Part shown: positions 46,769 to 55,883 of the stretch, piece by piece
Layout of the letters: each line of letters begins with the position of its first letter
Position numbering within the stretch: position 1 is the first letter of the stretch
From: Caulobacter sp. 17J80-11
GTDB taxonomy: Bacteria; Pseudomonadota; Alphaproteobacteria; Caulobacterales; Caulobacteraceae
Direction: 5' to 3'
Assembly (NCBI RefSeq): GCF_014349105.1
Contig: NZ_JACSJI010000003.1
Coordinates: 220,521-284,520, forward strand
DNA: 64,000 bases
Program-made: the position numbers and the translations under genes
Notes under the pieces: generated by a model
Told to the model about the DNA's origin: nothing
Databases searched by the model: none
The model's input: the letters and a program-made list of their open reading frames with translations, nothing else

Positions 46769-46785
46769 TGTCCGCTCTGGGTGGT
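46769..46785 (+). repeat. half copy of the ATGTCCGCT palindrome
   Basis: ATGTCCGCTCTGGGTGG matches the left arm and loop of the palindrome (compare ATGTCCGCTTTGGGTGG at 46423) but the right arm is absent. A broken copy directly after the TAA stop. Confidence 0.65.
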
Positions 46786-46862
46786 CTGGAGCCGCCGCGG
46801 CTCTTGGCTTTGTGCTTGCGATGGTGCGAACCTCGCATTCTCGATGGGGAGCTCGCGAGCAC

Positions 46863-47534
46863 GTGTTGAAGTTTGCTGTTTGCGGAGCAATCGCCGCGTT
46901 TTCCCTCGCGGGCTGCACGAAGGTAGTCGATCAACGTCCACCGGCAGACCGGGAACGTGCGAGTACTGCCGAGGACCAAGCCGATCTTTCCGACTCTTGG
47001 GAGACTGCATCGGCAAGTCGGCCGCAGGGTCCGTGTACGGAGATCGACAGGACCTTTATCCTCCCTGTCCCTGTGAAGGAGCGGCCGGCGGCCATTGCGC
47101 GCCTGGCCGATGTCGACGCGGTTTTGCTCAGCGATGCTGATGTGGAAAAGATCGTCGGTATCGAGCTTGAGGCTAAAGCCGGAAACCTGCCGAGCGCGCT
47201 CCTGCGCCGTGAAATCGAGCGCTTGGAAGCTGAGAGGCGTGCGGCCTATGAACAAAATGTCGGAAGCTGGAATGTGGCCAGCCAAGAACGCTTGGAAGGT
47301 CTCGTCGAATATTCGAGAGCTGGCAACGCGAAAAAGCTAAGCCCGTTCCTCATTCGGGCGATCGCGAAAAACGAGTTTACGGGCGGCTTCGTCGCGAGTG
47401 TCTGCGGGGACGCCCTCTCGATCGCGCATGTCTCGCTCGGCCATTCCACGCCAAGGTCACAGCGCCTTCCGGTCATCGTGTTTGTCGAGCGCACGCCAGC
47501 GAAGGTTCATATCGACTGGGGCATGGCGGAGTAG
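46863..47534 (+). CDS. hypothetical lipoprotein
   Basis: About 223 residues from the GTG at 46863 (GGGGAG 11 bases upstream); an in-frame ATG at 46821 would add 14 residues. Signal FAVCGAIAAFSLAGC ends in a lipobox. The mature part has no known domain: a charged linker, then helical, Glu/Arg-rich sequence (LLRREIERLEAERRAAYEQN) and a C-terminal segment with VIVFVERTPAKVHIDWG. Lower GC and looser codon use than neighbours, bounded by palindrome copies on both sides. Confidence 0.65.
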   Translation: MLKFAVCGAIAAFSLAGCTKVVDQRPPADRERASTAEDQADLSDSWETASASRPQGPCTEIDRTFILPVPVKERPAAIARLADVDAVLLSDADVEKIVGIELEAKAGNLPSALLRREIERLEAERRAAYEQNVGSWNVASQERLEGLVEYSRAGNAKKLSPFLIRAIAKNEFTGGFVASVCGDALSIAHVSLGHSTPRSQRLPVIVFVERTPAKVHIDWGMAE

Positions 47535-47556
47535 GTCGCGAGGCGGGCGGCGTCCA

Positions 47557-47584
47557 ATGTCCGCTATGGGTCGAAAGCGGACAT
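47557..47584. repeat. ATGTCCGCT palindrome, copy 3
   Basis: ATGTCCGCT-atgggtcgaa-AGCGGACAT, perfect 9-bp arms. It lies between the hypothetical lipoprotein gene and the next, oppositely oriented orphan gene, whose stop is nine bases away. Confidence 0.88.
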
Positions 47585-47592
47585 GTGCCATC

Positions 47593-47892
47593 TCATGTTC
47601 CGCCGAAGTAGGTGCCGTAGGTATCCATGCCGAGCACATAGACTTGGCGCCCTTCGTCGCCGAGGTCTTCAGCATAGTCCTCGATGCTTACGCCTGCGCA
47701 TTGCACGAGTGAGCCGCTGGGCTCGCGCGCGGTCAGCTCTGCGACTTTCGGACCAGAGTGGAGCGTGGGCGAATAGACGGCATTTGGGCGGAAAACGCCT
47801 CCGGCGACGCCCATCGAGGGATCGCTTGGGCGCAGCACAGCCGTCCCGATCTCTTGATCGCCTACAAAAATCGAAACGTTCAGCTCGTCCAT
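47593..47892 (-). CDS. hypothetical protein
   Basis: 99 residues; family not recognised. Predicted soluble, beta-rich: ELNVSIFVGDQEIGTAVL, GGVFRPNAVYSPTLHSGP, RQVYVLGMDTYGTYFGG. No signal peptide or membrane span. Codon use and base composition resemble the other orphan genes here. Bounded by palindrome copies at 47557 and 47919. Confidence 0.6.
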   Translation of the reverse strand: MDELNVSIFVGDQEIGTAVLRPSDPSMGVAGGVFRPNAVYSPTLHSGPKVAELTAREPSGSLVQCAGVSIEDYAEDLGDEGRQVYVLGMDTYGTYFGGT

Positions 47893-47918
47893 TTGCCGAC
47901 GTTAGCCTGCACGAGCCA

Positions 47919-47946
47919 ATGTCCGCTATGGGTCGGAAGCGGACGT
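47919..47946. repeat. ATGTCCGCT palindrome, copy 4
   Basis: ATGTCCGCT-atgggtcgga-AGCGGACGT; one mismatch in the outer arm. It touches the stop of the next orphan gene. Confidence 0.87.
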
Positions 47947-48254
47947 CATCCTGACTGAGAGGCCATTGCGGCTCTAGCGCAGTCCCTCACCCGAATTACG
48001 ATAGCGTCCAGCCTGGCGTTTACAGCGACATGATCATCGCCGTCCTCAGGATAGATGTACTGATCTCGAAGCGAACCCATTGAGCCGGTGCTCTCGATGA
48101 GAGCTGTTTGGATCGCGTCGATGTCCCCGGCGTCCAGCCGATGGGTCAGATCTAGAAGCCTGTCGGAAACCGCTATGTGGCCGTGCAAGCGCAGCAGGGC
48201 CTCGGCTTCACGGAGGGACGCTAGTAGGCCAGTGACTGCATCTTCCGAGGGCAT
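47946..48254 (-). CDS. hypothetical protein, DUF6966-like
   Basis: 102 residues, helical and acidic. The segment ESTGSMGSLRDQYIYPEDGD recalls the 'GGMGSxxDLxL' signature I associate with DUF6966-type small proteins, some of which act as immunity-like proteins; this is from memory and unconfirmed. Upstream part EAEALLRLHGHIAVSDRLLD is amphipathic helix. It starts just after palindrome copy 5 (reading leftward) and ends at copy 4. Confidence 0.62.
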   Translation of the reverse strand: MPSEDAVTGLLASLREAEALLRLHGHIAVSDRLLDLTHRLDAGDIDAIQTALIESTGSMGSLRDQYIYPEDGDDHVAVNARLDAIVIRVRDCARAAMASQSG

Positions 48255-48307
48255 GGCGCATCACTCGCTTCGCACTGAAGCGAGATCTTACAGCCTAGTT
48301 GCGGGAA

Positions 48308-48335
48308 ACGTCCGCTATGGGTCGAAAGCGGACAT
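48308..48335. repeat. ATGTCCGCT palindrome, copy 5
   Basis: ACGTCCGCT-atgggtcgaa-AGCGGACAT; arms match with one outer mismatch. It lies upstream of the DUF6966-like gene and about 100 bases before pdxH. Confidence 0.87.
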
Positions 48336-48434
48336 TCTCGACCCCTATCCGGCTAGGCCGATCTCTGTTTGTCGAGGCGCTCTTAACGCGCCGGACCTGC
48401 AGCGCGCCGAGCGAGCCGCTATATGCTCTCCGTC

Positions 48435-49106
48435 ATGACTCGCTCGCCCCTGATCCCGCCCAGCCCGTCGGACGCCGACTACGAGAGCGCCCACGCCGAG
48501 CACGCCGACGAGGCGATGTTTGAGCGGCACGAGCCGTTCGGCCTGTTCGGGGCCTGGCTGGAGGACGCCAAGCGCAAGGAGCCGAACGACCCGAACGCCA
48601 TGGCCGTGGCCACCGCCGACGCCGACGGCCTGCCGGACGTGCGCATGGTGCTCTTGAAGGCGCTGGACGAGCGCGGCTTCGTCTTCTTCACCAACACCGA
48701 GAGCGCCAAGGGCCGGCAACTGGCCGCCAATCCGCAGGCGGCCCTGCTGTTCCACTGGAAGTCGCTGCGCCGCCAGGTGCGGGCGAGGGGGCCGGTCGAA
48801 CCGGTGACCGAGGCCGAGGCCGACGCCTACTTCGCCACCCGCGCCCGCGACAGCCGTATCGGCGCCTGGGCCTCGGAGCAGTCCCGGCCCATGGAGGGGC
48901 GCTTCGCGCTTGAAAAGCGCATCGCCGAGTACGGGCTGAAGTACGCGCTGGGCGAGGTGCCCCGGCCGTCGCACTGGTCGGGCTACCGGGTGCTGCCGCT
49001 GGAGATGGAGTTCTGGCGCGACCGGCCGTTCCGCCTGCACGACCGCCTGGCCTTCCGGCGCGAGAGCGTCGACGCGGCCTGGCGGACCGAGCGGCTGTTC
49101 CCCTAG
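48435..49106 (+). CDS. pdxH: pyridoxamine 5'-phosphate oxidase
   Basis: 223 residues from the ATG at 48435; an ATG 12 bases earlier is possible. FMN oxidase forming pyridoxal 5'-phosphate. Conserved blocks: [64 protein letters not shown], and the C-terminal [17 protein letters not shown] and DRLAFRR. Complete, with stop TAG adjoining the composite repeat copy 2. Confidence 0.95.
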   Translation: MTRSPLIPPSPSDADYESAHAEHADEAMFERHEPFGLFGAWLEDAKRKEPNDPNAMAVATADADGLPDVRMVLLKALDERGFVFFTNTESAKGRQLAANPQAALLFHWKSLRRQVRARGPVEPVTEAEADAYFATRARDSRIGAWASEQSRPMEGRFALEKRIAEYGLKYALGEVPRPSHWSGYRVLPLEMEFWRDRPFRLHDRLAFRRESVDAAWRTERLFP

Positions 49107-49109
49107 AGT

Positions 49110-49205
49110 CTGATCCGATCCGTTCGGATCGGGTCAGGCTCGGAAGACTCTGAATGAGCGCATTTTCTTCGCCGAACCGGCGGCCACTTCGGCGGAAAAT
49201 GCGCT
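49110..49205. repeat. composite palindromic repeat, copy 2 (inverted)
   Basis: CTGATCCGATCC-gttc-GGATCGGGTCAG (49110-49137), linker, then AGCGCATTTTctt-CGCCGAA...TTCGGCG-gAAAATGCGCT (49157-49205). This is the reverse complement arrangement of the copy at 45462. The outer end contributes the TAG stop of the tetR gene at 49204-49206. Confidence 0.85.
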
Positions 49206-49851
49206 ATGCGGCTTCGGCGCCCACGCCTTCGCGCACGCCGTAGCGCGCCAGGAAGGTCTCGACCGCTTCCTCGCAGATGTCCTCAAGCGGCCGTTCGACC
49301 GGCGCGTCGTCGCCGGCGACCAGCGGGACCAGGAAGGTCGGGTGCTCGATCATTCCCATCAGCTGACCGGCCGCCCAGGAGGGCTTGGTCTGGCTGACCC
49401 GACCCTCCGCCTGCAGACGGCGCAGTATGCCGATCAGCACCCCGCCGAATTCGTCTCTCAGGCGAGTATGGAAGCGGCGCGCGACGCTCTCGAAACGGCG
49501 GCGCTCGGCCGCGACGAGGCGGAAGATCGCGCGCACGAACGGGTCGCTGATGAACCGCGCGTAGGCCAGGGCGAAGGCCCGCAGCTGGGTCGCGCCGTCG
49601 CCCTGGACGTGGGCGGTCTCGCCGGCGCGGCGCATGAACACCTCGGCGGCTTCCTCGACCACGACGTTGAAGAGGTCGGATTTGCTTGGAAAATACGCGT
49701 AGAGCGTGGCCGTTGAGACGCCGGCGTCCCGCGCTACCGCCTCCATGCCGGTCGAGGCGTATCCTTCCGTCATGAAGCGTCGGCGCGCGGCGTCGAGGAC
49801 GTCCTGGCGCTTGCGCTCGGAACGGGCGTCCCGCTCGTCTTCGATCGGCAT
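49204..49851 (-). CDS. TetR family transcriptional regulator
   Basis: 215 residues. HTH region: RQDVLDAARRRFMTEGYAST, AVARDAGVSTATLYAYFPSK, SDLFNVVVEEAAEVF. The C-terminal ligand-binding part (FALAYARFISDPFVRAIFRL and RFHTRLRDEFGG) is of the AcrR/tetracycline-repressor-like group. It is divergent from the phosphotransferase/ATPase gene, and the AACC-ttt-GGTT site between them may be its operator. The stop codon comes from the adjacent repeat. Confidence 0.9.
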   Translation of the reverse strand: MPIEDERDARSERKRQDVLDAARRRFMTEGYASTGMEAVARDAGVSTATLYAYFPSKSDLFNVVVEEAAEVFMRRAGETAHVQGDGATQLRAFALAYARFISDPFVRAIFRLVAAERRRFESVARRFHTRLRDEFGGVLIGILRRLQAEGRVSQTKPSWAAGQLMGMIEHPTFLVPLVAGDDAPVERPLEDICEEAVETFLARYGVREGVGAEAA

Positions 49852-49907
49852 TCCCCAGAACCGCTGCGGCGCTCCCCACGCCGCAGGCGGCCTCCCTATC
49901 GCCTGTT

Positions 49908-49918
49908 AACCTTTGGTT
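49908..49918. promoter_or_regulatory. small inverted repeat AACC-TTT-GGTT, possible TetR site
   Basis: Short 4-bp arms in the only AT-rich part (GTTAACCTTTGGTTTATATTT) of the tetR/phosphotransferase divergent region. TTTATATTT could hold a -10 box. Weak evidence, given for completeness. Confidence 0.3.
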
Positions 49919-50017
49919 TATATTTCCCCCTTCAGGCGTGCAAGGCGCGCGTCCACACGCTGGAATTCAAACCATCTCGGGTGGTGCGGACGGGCCACGC
50001 CGTGGTAGCCCGCCGGC

Positions 50018-51406
50018 GTGAAATTCGTCGAAGATCCCGCCTGGCGCCGCGCCGAGGCCCGCCTGAGAGCGGAGGCCGAACGCGTCATCGAAACCCACTG
50101 CGCCGTGGTGTTCCTGGCCGGCCGGCGCGCGCGCAAGCTGAAGAAGCCGGTCGACCTGGGCTATCTCGACTTCTCCACCCTCGAGAAGCGCCGCTGGGCG
50201 ATCGGCCGCGAGCTGGCCTTCAATCGCGAGACCGCGCCGGAAATCTATCTGGCCACGGACGAGGTGGAGGGCGAGCCGGTGCTGGAGATGCGCCGGTTCG
50301 ACGAGGACGCGGTGCTGGCGCGCACGCCCGAACGGGTGGACGGCGAGCTGGCCGAACAGCTGGGCCGCGCGGTCGCCCGTTTCCACCTGGGGGCCAGGGT
50401 GACGCCGGGCGGCGCGAACCTGCGCTACGTGCTGGATTCCAACGCGGGTATCGTGCGCGCCCTGGACCTGGGCCATGAGCGCACCGAGCGCTGGGCGGCG
50501 GCCACCGAGGCGGCCTTCGCCGACTGCGAGGACCTGCTGGAGGAGCGCCGGCGCGCAGGGCTGGCGCGCCGCTGTCACGGCGACCTGCACCTGGGCAACC
50601 TGTTCGTCGAGGACGGGCGGCCGGTGATGTTCGACTGCATCGAGTTCAGCGACGTGCTGAGCGAGATCGACGTGCTGTACGACCTCGCCTTCCTGCTGAT
50701 GGACTTGACCTTCCGCGGCCGGGTCGAGGCGGCCAACCGGGTGATGAACGCCTGGCTGGACGAGGCCGCCCGCGGCTTCGGCGACGCCGCCTTCACGGGG
50801 CTTCGGGCCCTGCCGCTGTTCCTGTCGGTGCGGGCGGCGGTGCGCTGCCACGTCTCCGCCCAGATGGGGGACCGCGACCTGGCCGGCCGCTACCTGGACG
50901 CGGCGATCGCGCACCTGGCGCCCGCGCCGGCCTCGCTCGGCGCGGTCGGGGGATTGTCCGGCTCGGGCAAGACCACCTGGGCGCGGCGCATGGCGCCCAG
51001 TTTGGGCACTTCTCCAGGCGCGGTGGTGCTGCGCTCCGACGAGATCCGCAAACGCCTGTGGGACAAGGGCGCGCTCGACCGGCTGCCGCCCGAGGCCTAC
51101 GCGGCGGGGCAGAGCGAGCGGGTCTACGCGAAGATGTTCCACGAGGCTGGGTTGTGTCTCGCGGCTGGACGGTCGACGGTGCTGGACGCGGTTTTCCTCA
51201 AGCCGGAAGAGCGTTCGGCGGCCGAGGCGCTCGCCCGTGAGGCCGGCGTTTCCTTCGACGGCGTCTGGCTCGAGGCCCCGGTGGAGGTGATGCACGCGCG
51301 GGTGTCCGCCCGGGTCGGGGACGCCTCCGACGCCGACGCCGCCGTGCTGGAGGCTCAACTGGCGCGCGATCCGGGCGCGATCGGCTGGGCGCGCAAACGG
51401 CTATGA
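50018..51406 (+). CDS. phosphotransferase-like / P-loop ATPase fusion
   Basis: 462 residues, two domains. The N-terminal 300 residues are of the aminoglycoside phosphotransferase/choline kinase fold: CHGDLHLGNLFVEDGRPVMF carries the catalytic Asp loop and FDCIEFSD the metal-binding part. From about residue 310 a small kinase-like P-loop domain begins with GGLSGSGKTTWARRMA, followed by LRSDEIRKRLW. Proteins with this fusion are widespread in Proteobacteria and uncharacterised; the substrate is unknown. Resistance should not be assumed. Confidence 0.88.
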   Translation: MKFVEDPAWRRAEARLRAEAERVIETHCAVVFLAGRRARKLKKPVDLGYLDFSTLEKRRWAIGRELAFNRETAPEIYLATDEVEGEPVLEMRRFDEDAVLARTPERVDGELAEQLGRAVARFHLGARVTPGGANLRYVLDSNAGIVRALDLGHERTERWAAATEAAFADCEDLLEERRRAGLARRCHGDLHLGNLFVEDGRPVMFDCIEFSDVLSEIDVLYDLAFLLMDLTFRGRVEAANRVMNAWLDEAARGFGDAAFTGLRALPLFLSVRAAVRCHVSAQMGDRDLAGRYLDAAIAHLAPAPASLGAVGGLSGSGKTTWARRMAPSLGTSPGAVVLRSDEIRKRLWDKGALDRLPPEAYAAGQSERVYAKMFHEAGLCLAAGRSTVLDAVFLKPEERSAAEALAREAGVSFDGVWLEAPVEVMHARVSARVGDASDADAAVLEAQLARDPGAIGWARKRL

Positions 51407-51489
51407 TCCCCATGCGTTGCTTATCACTGATAAGCTAACTAGCTTGCCTCCAGAGCGCTGCGTTTGAGACGGCGCCAGGGAGGTTGCTG

Positions 51490-53124
<1,635 letters not shown>

Positions 53125-53131
53125 GGCGGTC

Positions 53132-53905
53132 ATGACGCGGATCGAACGACAGTCGAAGGGGCGTAAGGCGGCCGGGCTGGTCGTCTGGTTGGCGTTGGTG
53201 ATCGGCCTGGTCGCGCCGATCCTGTTGGTGGTCGCCGCGCTCGGCACCAAGGCGGGCGCCTTCGACTGGAAGTTCGGCTTCGGGGTGATGTCCCGCAGCT
53301 GGGCCTCGACCGCGGCCATGATCGGCGTGGCGACGGGGCTGGTGGCCTTGCTGGCGGCGTTCACCGACTTTCGCCGCCTGGGGATCCCGGCCCTGATCGC
53401 CCTGCTGCTGCCGGCCGCGGTGCTGGGCGGCTACTTCCACCTCAAGCAAACGGCCCAGTCGGTTCCGCCGATCCACGACGTGTCCACCGACTGGAACGAC
53501 CCGCCGGGCTTCAGCAAGGCCTTCATGAAGCGCGAGCGGGCAGGCGCGCCCAACCCGGTCGAGAACGATCCGCGCGCGCCGGTGAAGCCGGGCTCGCCCT
53601 GGTCGGGGCGGCGGGTGGCCGAGATCAACGCCGAGACCTGCCCGGGCGCCAAGCCGGTCCCGCGGATGGTGCCGGCCGACCGCGTGCGTCAGGTGCTGGA
53701 GAGCAAGGGTCTGACCGTGTTCGGCTCGGCTCCCTGGATGGTCGAGGCCACGGCCGAGAGCACCTGGTTCGGCTTCAAGGACGACGTGGTGGTGCGCATG
53801 GGCCCCACCCGCACCGACGTGCGCTCGATCAGCCGCGTGGGCGTCTCGGACCTGGGCATGAACTGCAAGCGCGTCACCGAGATCGTCCAGGCGCTGTCCA
53901 AGTGA
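53132..53905 (+). CDS. DUF1499 membrane protein
   Basis: 257 residues. Three hydrophobic segments in the first 100 residues (VVWLALVIGLVAPILLVVAA, TAAMIGVATGLVALLAAF, ALIALLLPAAVLGGYF), then a DUF1499 domain: DVSTDWNDPPGFSKAF, EATAESTWFGFKDDVVVRM and DVRSISRVGVSDLGMNCKRV. DUF1499 proteins are widespread and uncharacterised. The stop overlaps the start of the YciI-like gene (GTGA). Confidence 0.88.
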   Translation: MTRIERQSKGRKAAGLVVWLALVIGLVAPILLVVAALGTKAGAFDWKFGFGVMSRSWASTAAMIGVATGLVALLAAFTDFRRLGIPALIALLLPAAVLGGYFHLKQTAQSVPPIHDVSTDWNDPPGFSKAFMKRERAGAPNPVENDPRAPVKPGSPWSGRRVAEINAETCPGAKPVPRMVPADRVRQVLESKGLTVFGSAPWMVEATAESTWFGFKDDVVVRMGPTRTDVRSISRVGVSDLGMNCKRVTEIVQALSK

Positions 53906-54213
53906 AGCACTTCCTGCTGTTCTACGAAGCCGGGCCCGACTACCTGGCCCGGCGTCCGGCCTATCGCGACGCCCACCTGGAGAAGGCCTGGGCCGCCTCC
54001 GAACGGGGCGAGCTGGTGCTGGGCGGGGCGCTGGCCGACCCGGTCGACGGCGCGGTCCTGCTGTTCCGGGCCCCGTCGCGCGAGGTGGTCGAGGCTTTCG
54101 CCAGGGCCGATCCGTACGTCGTCGAGGGCCTGGTGACGGGCTGGCGCGTGCGCGAATGGACGACCGTGGCCGGCGAGGCCGCGGCGACGCCGGTTCACCC
54201 CGCCAGCCGGTAG
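53902..54213 (+). CDS. YciI-like protein
   Basis: 103 residues from a GTG overlapping the previous stop. The YCII fold pattern is clear: HFLLFYEAGPDYLARRPAYR, AHLEKAWAASERGELVLGGAL, LLFRAPSREVVEAFARADPY and WRVREW. Small ferredoxin-like domain proteins of this family have few known functions; some are hydrolases or chlorinating-pathway enzymes. Its last 19 bases overlap the convergent MBL-fold gene. Confidence 0.88.
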   Translation: MKHFLLFYEAGPDYLARRPAYRDAHLEKAWAASERGELVLGGALADPVDGAVLLFRAPSREVVEAFARADPYVVEGLVTGWRVREWTTVAGEAAATPVHPASR

Positions 54214-55088
54214 AGGCTGTCCGGCCCCGGCTCGCCGTCGGTGGCGACCTGGCCGGTGCGGACCAGGCCGATCAGGTGGGCCAGCACCGAATGCGCCGCG
54301 GCAGGCCACAGGCGCCTGTCCACTTCGGCGTAGATCGCCGGCACCATCTCCCCGATCGTCCGGTCGCCGGCCGCGAGCCGCGCCAGGATCTGCGCCTCGC
54401 GCGCCTTGCGGTGGGCGAGGTAGGCGTCGAGGAAGGGCGCGACCTCGGTCACCGGCGGCCCGTGGGTGGGCCACAGGGTCGAGAAGCCGCGCGCCCGGAC
54501 CCGCTCCAGGCTGGCGTAGTAGGCGGCCATGTCGCCGTCCGGCGGGCTGATCACCGTCGTCGACCAGCCCATCACGTGGTCGCCCGGGAACAGGGCGTTC
54601 TCCTCCGCCAGCGCGAAGGCCATGTGGTTGGAGGCGTGTCCCGGCGTGGGAACAGCTTCGATGGTCCAGTCGGGGCCGCAGAACCGCTCGCCGCCCGTCA
54701 GCACCACGTCGGGCCGGAACGCTTCGTCGTCGCCTTCCTCCAGTTGCGGGCCCGCATGGGCGGACTCGCCCGGCGGCCGCGCCGCGTAGATCTTCGCGCC
54801 GGTCGCCCGCGCGAACGGGCGGGCGAGGGGAGAGTGGTCGAGGTGGGTGTGGGTGACGAAGACGTGGGTCACCCGCTCGCCTTCGACCGCCTTCAGCAGG
54901 GCCTGGAGGTGCGCATCGAGCGCCGGGCCGGGGTCGATCACCGCCACCTCGCCGTGGCCGACGATGTAGGTGCCGGTGCCGGTGAAGGTGAACGGGCCGG
55001 GGTTCTCGGCCACCACCCTGCGGATGCGCGGCGAGACCTGGTCGACCCGCCCGTAGGCGAAGTCGAACTGGCGCACATAGGGGATCAC
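54195..55088 (-). CDS. MBL-fold metallo-hydrolase, LACTB2-like
   Basis: 297 residues if the GTG at 55088 is used (GGAG eight bases upstream; product begins with IPYVRQFDFAYG); a start at 55121 adds 11 residues without a ribosome site. Metal motif HTHLDHSPL, later His in TPGHASNHMAF and PGDHVMG, and PTHGPPV. The C-terminal winged-helix-like tail (AIYAEVDRRLWPAAAHSVLA) is that of LACTB2-type hydrolases. Substrate unknown; RNA or thioesters are family options. Converges on the YciI gene with a 19-base overlap. Confidence 0.9.
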   Translation of the reverse strand: MIPYVRQFDFAYGRVDQVSPRIRRVVAENPGPFTFTGTGTYIVGHGEVAVIDPGPALDAHLQALLKAVEGERVTHVFVTHTHLDHSPLARPFARATGAKIYAARPPGESAHAGPQLEEGDDEAFRPDVVLTGGERFCGPDWTIEAVPTPGHASNHMAFALAEENALFPGDHVMGWSTTVISPPDGDMAAYYASLERVRARGFSTLWPTHGPPVTEVAPFLDAYLAHRKAREAQILARLAAGDRTIGEMVPAIYAEVDRRLWPAAAHSVLAHLIGLVRTGQVATDGEPGPDSLYRLAG

Positions 55089-55154
55089 GCCGGCCGCTCC
55101 GCCGCGGCGCCGGGCTTGCATTTACGACTCGTAAACCAAGCTGCGGAGGCTCCC

Positions 55155-55307
55155 ATGGCGCTCACGGCCGCCCTTTTCGTTTCGAATCGGCTCCAGAAGG
55201 CCGCCGCGGCCTTCCTGTGTCTCATGGCGGCGCATCTCGTGCTGGCGTCGTGCACGCCGGAGCCGGCCGTCGGGTACGGCGCGGTGCGCGTGGCGGTCAC
55301 ACGCTGA
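55155..55307 (+). CDS. small membrane or lipoprotein-like peptide
   Basis: 50 residues. The ATG has a perfect GGAGG five bases upstream, which is the main evidence for expression. One hydrophobic stretch (AAAAFLCLMAAHLVLASC) ends in a lipobox-like LASC, followed by a short tail (TPEPAVGYGAVRVAVTR). It could be a membrane-anchored small protein or lipoprotein. No homologue recognised. Confidence 0.5.
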   Translation: MALTAALFVSNRLQKAAAAFLCLMAAHLVLASCTPEPAVGYGAVRVAVTR

Positions 55308-55315
55308 GGCGCCCT

Positions 55316-55359
55316 GAGCCTTTCGGTTTCGAATGCGGCCATTCGAAACCGAAAGGCTC
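55316..55359. terminator. strong 20-bp hairpin after the small ORF
   Basis: GAGCCTTTCGGTTTCGAATG-cggc-CATTCGAAACCGAAAGGCTC is a perfect 20-bp stem starting nine bases after the stop of the 50-residue ORF. No T run follows, so it may be a repeat-derived terminator. Confidence 0.6.
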
Positions 55360-55372
55360 GGAATTCCAAGGC

Positions 55373-55424
55373 TAGAGCGCGATATTCGCCGAAACCGGTA
55401 TCCACTTTCGGCTGTCGCGCTCTA
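55373..55424. repeat. alphaproteobacterial palindrome TAGAGCGCGA...TCGCGCTCTA
   Basis: Outer arms TAGAGCGCGA/TCGCGCTCTA and inner arms GCCGAAA/TTTCGGC around CCGGTATCCAC. It shares the GCCGAA-CCGG-CCACTT-CGGC core with the composite repeats at 45462 and 49157, so all three are variants of one family. Its right end supplies the TAG stop of the next gene. Confidence 0.82.
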
Positions 55425-55826
55425 AAGCCACGGCTCCAGATCGTAGCCGGCGGCCGCGCCCAGGCCGAGCAGCTCGTCGCGGGTGCGCTCGCCGGCCAGG
55501 GCCTGTCCCAGGCTCCAGGCCGCGATCGACCGGGTGCCCGAGCGGCAGTAGGCCAGCACCGGTGCTTGAGCAGCCGCCACGGCCTCGGCCGTGGCCTGGG
55601 CCTGCTCGGCGGTGGGCCGGCCGCGAACGGGGATGGCCACGTAGGCCAGGCCGGCCGCGCGCGCGGCCTCGGCGATCGATTCGCCCGCGGGCTGGCCCGG
55701 CTCCTCGCCCTCGGGGCGATGATTGACGATCAGGGCGAAGCCGCGCTCGGCGGCGGCGCGCACGTCGTCCGGCCGAATCTGCGGGGACACCCAGAATCCA
55801 TCGGTGACCTTGCGAAACTCGGTCAT
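55422..55826 (-). CDS. TIGR01244 family phosphatase / sulfur-transferase-like protein
   Basis: 134 residues from the ATG at 55826 (GAGGA upstream); an ATG 18 bases earlier lacks a site. Dual-specificity phosphatase-like fold with active loop CRSGTRS (CX5R). The pattern TDGFWVSPQIRPDDV, ALIVNHRPEGEEPGQP and AYVAIPVRGRPTAEQ is that of the TIGR01244 family, often fused to beta-lactamase-like sulfur dioxygenases. Stand-alone here. The last codon and stop lie in the palindromic repeat. Confidence 0.88.
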   Translation of the reverse strand: MTEFRKVTDGFWVSPQIRPDDVRAAAERGFALIVNHRPEGEEPGQPAGESIAEAARAAGLAYVAIPVRGRPTAEQAQATAEAVAAAQAPVLAYCRSGTRSIAAWSLGQALAGERTRDELLGLGAAAGYDLEPWL

Positions 55827-55883
55827 GTGATCGTCCTCACGCATCTGCGCGCGCCGCGGGCGGCGCGCGACGAGTTCCTGCGG

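Noticed and set aside
46422..48335. Integron cassette array
   Set aside because: The separating palindromes lack the attC core sites (GTTRRRY/RYYYAAC), genes face both ways and no integrase is present.
50018..51406. Aminoglycoside resistance gene
   Set aside because: The kinase fold is present, but the fusion with a P-loop domain is a widespread uncharacterised family, and nothing suggests antibiotic modification.
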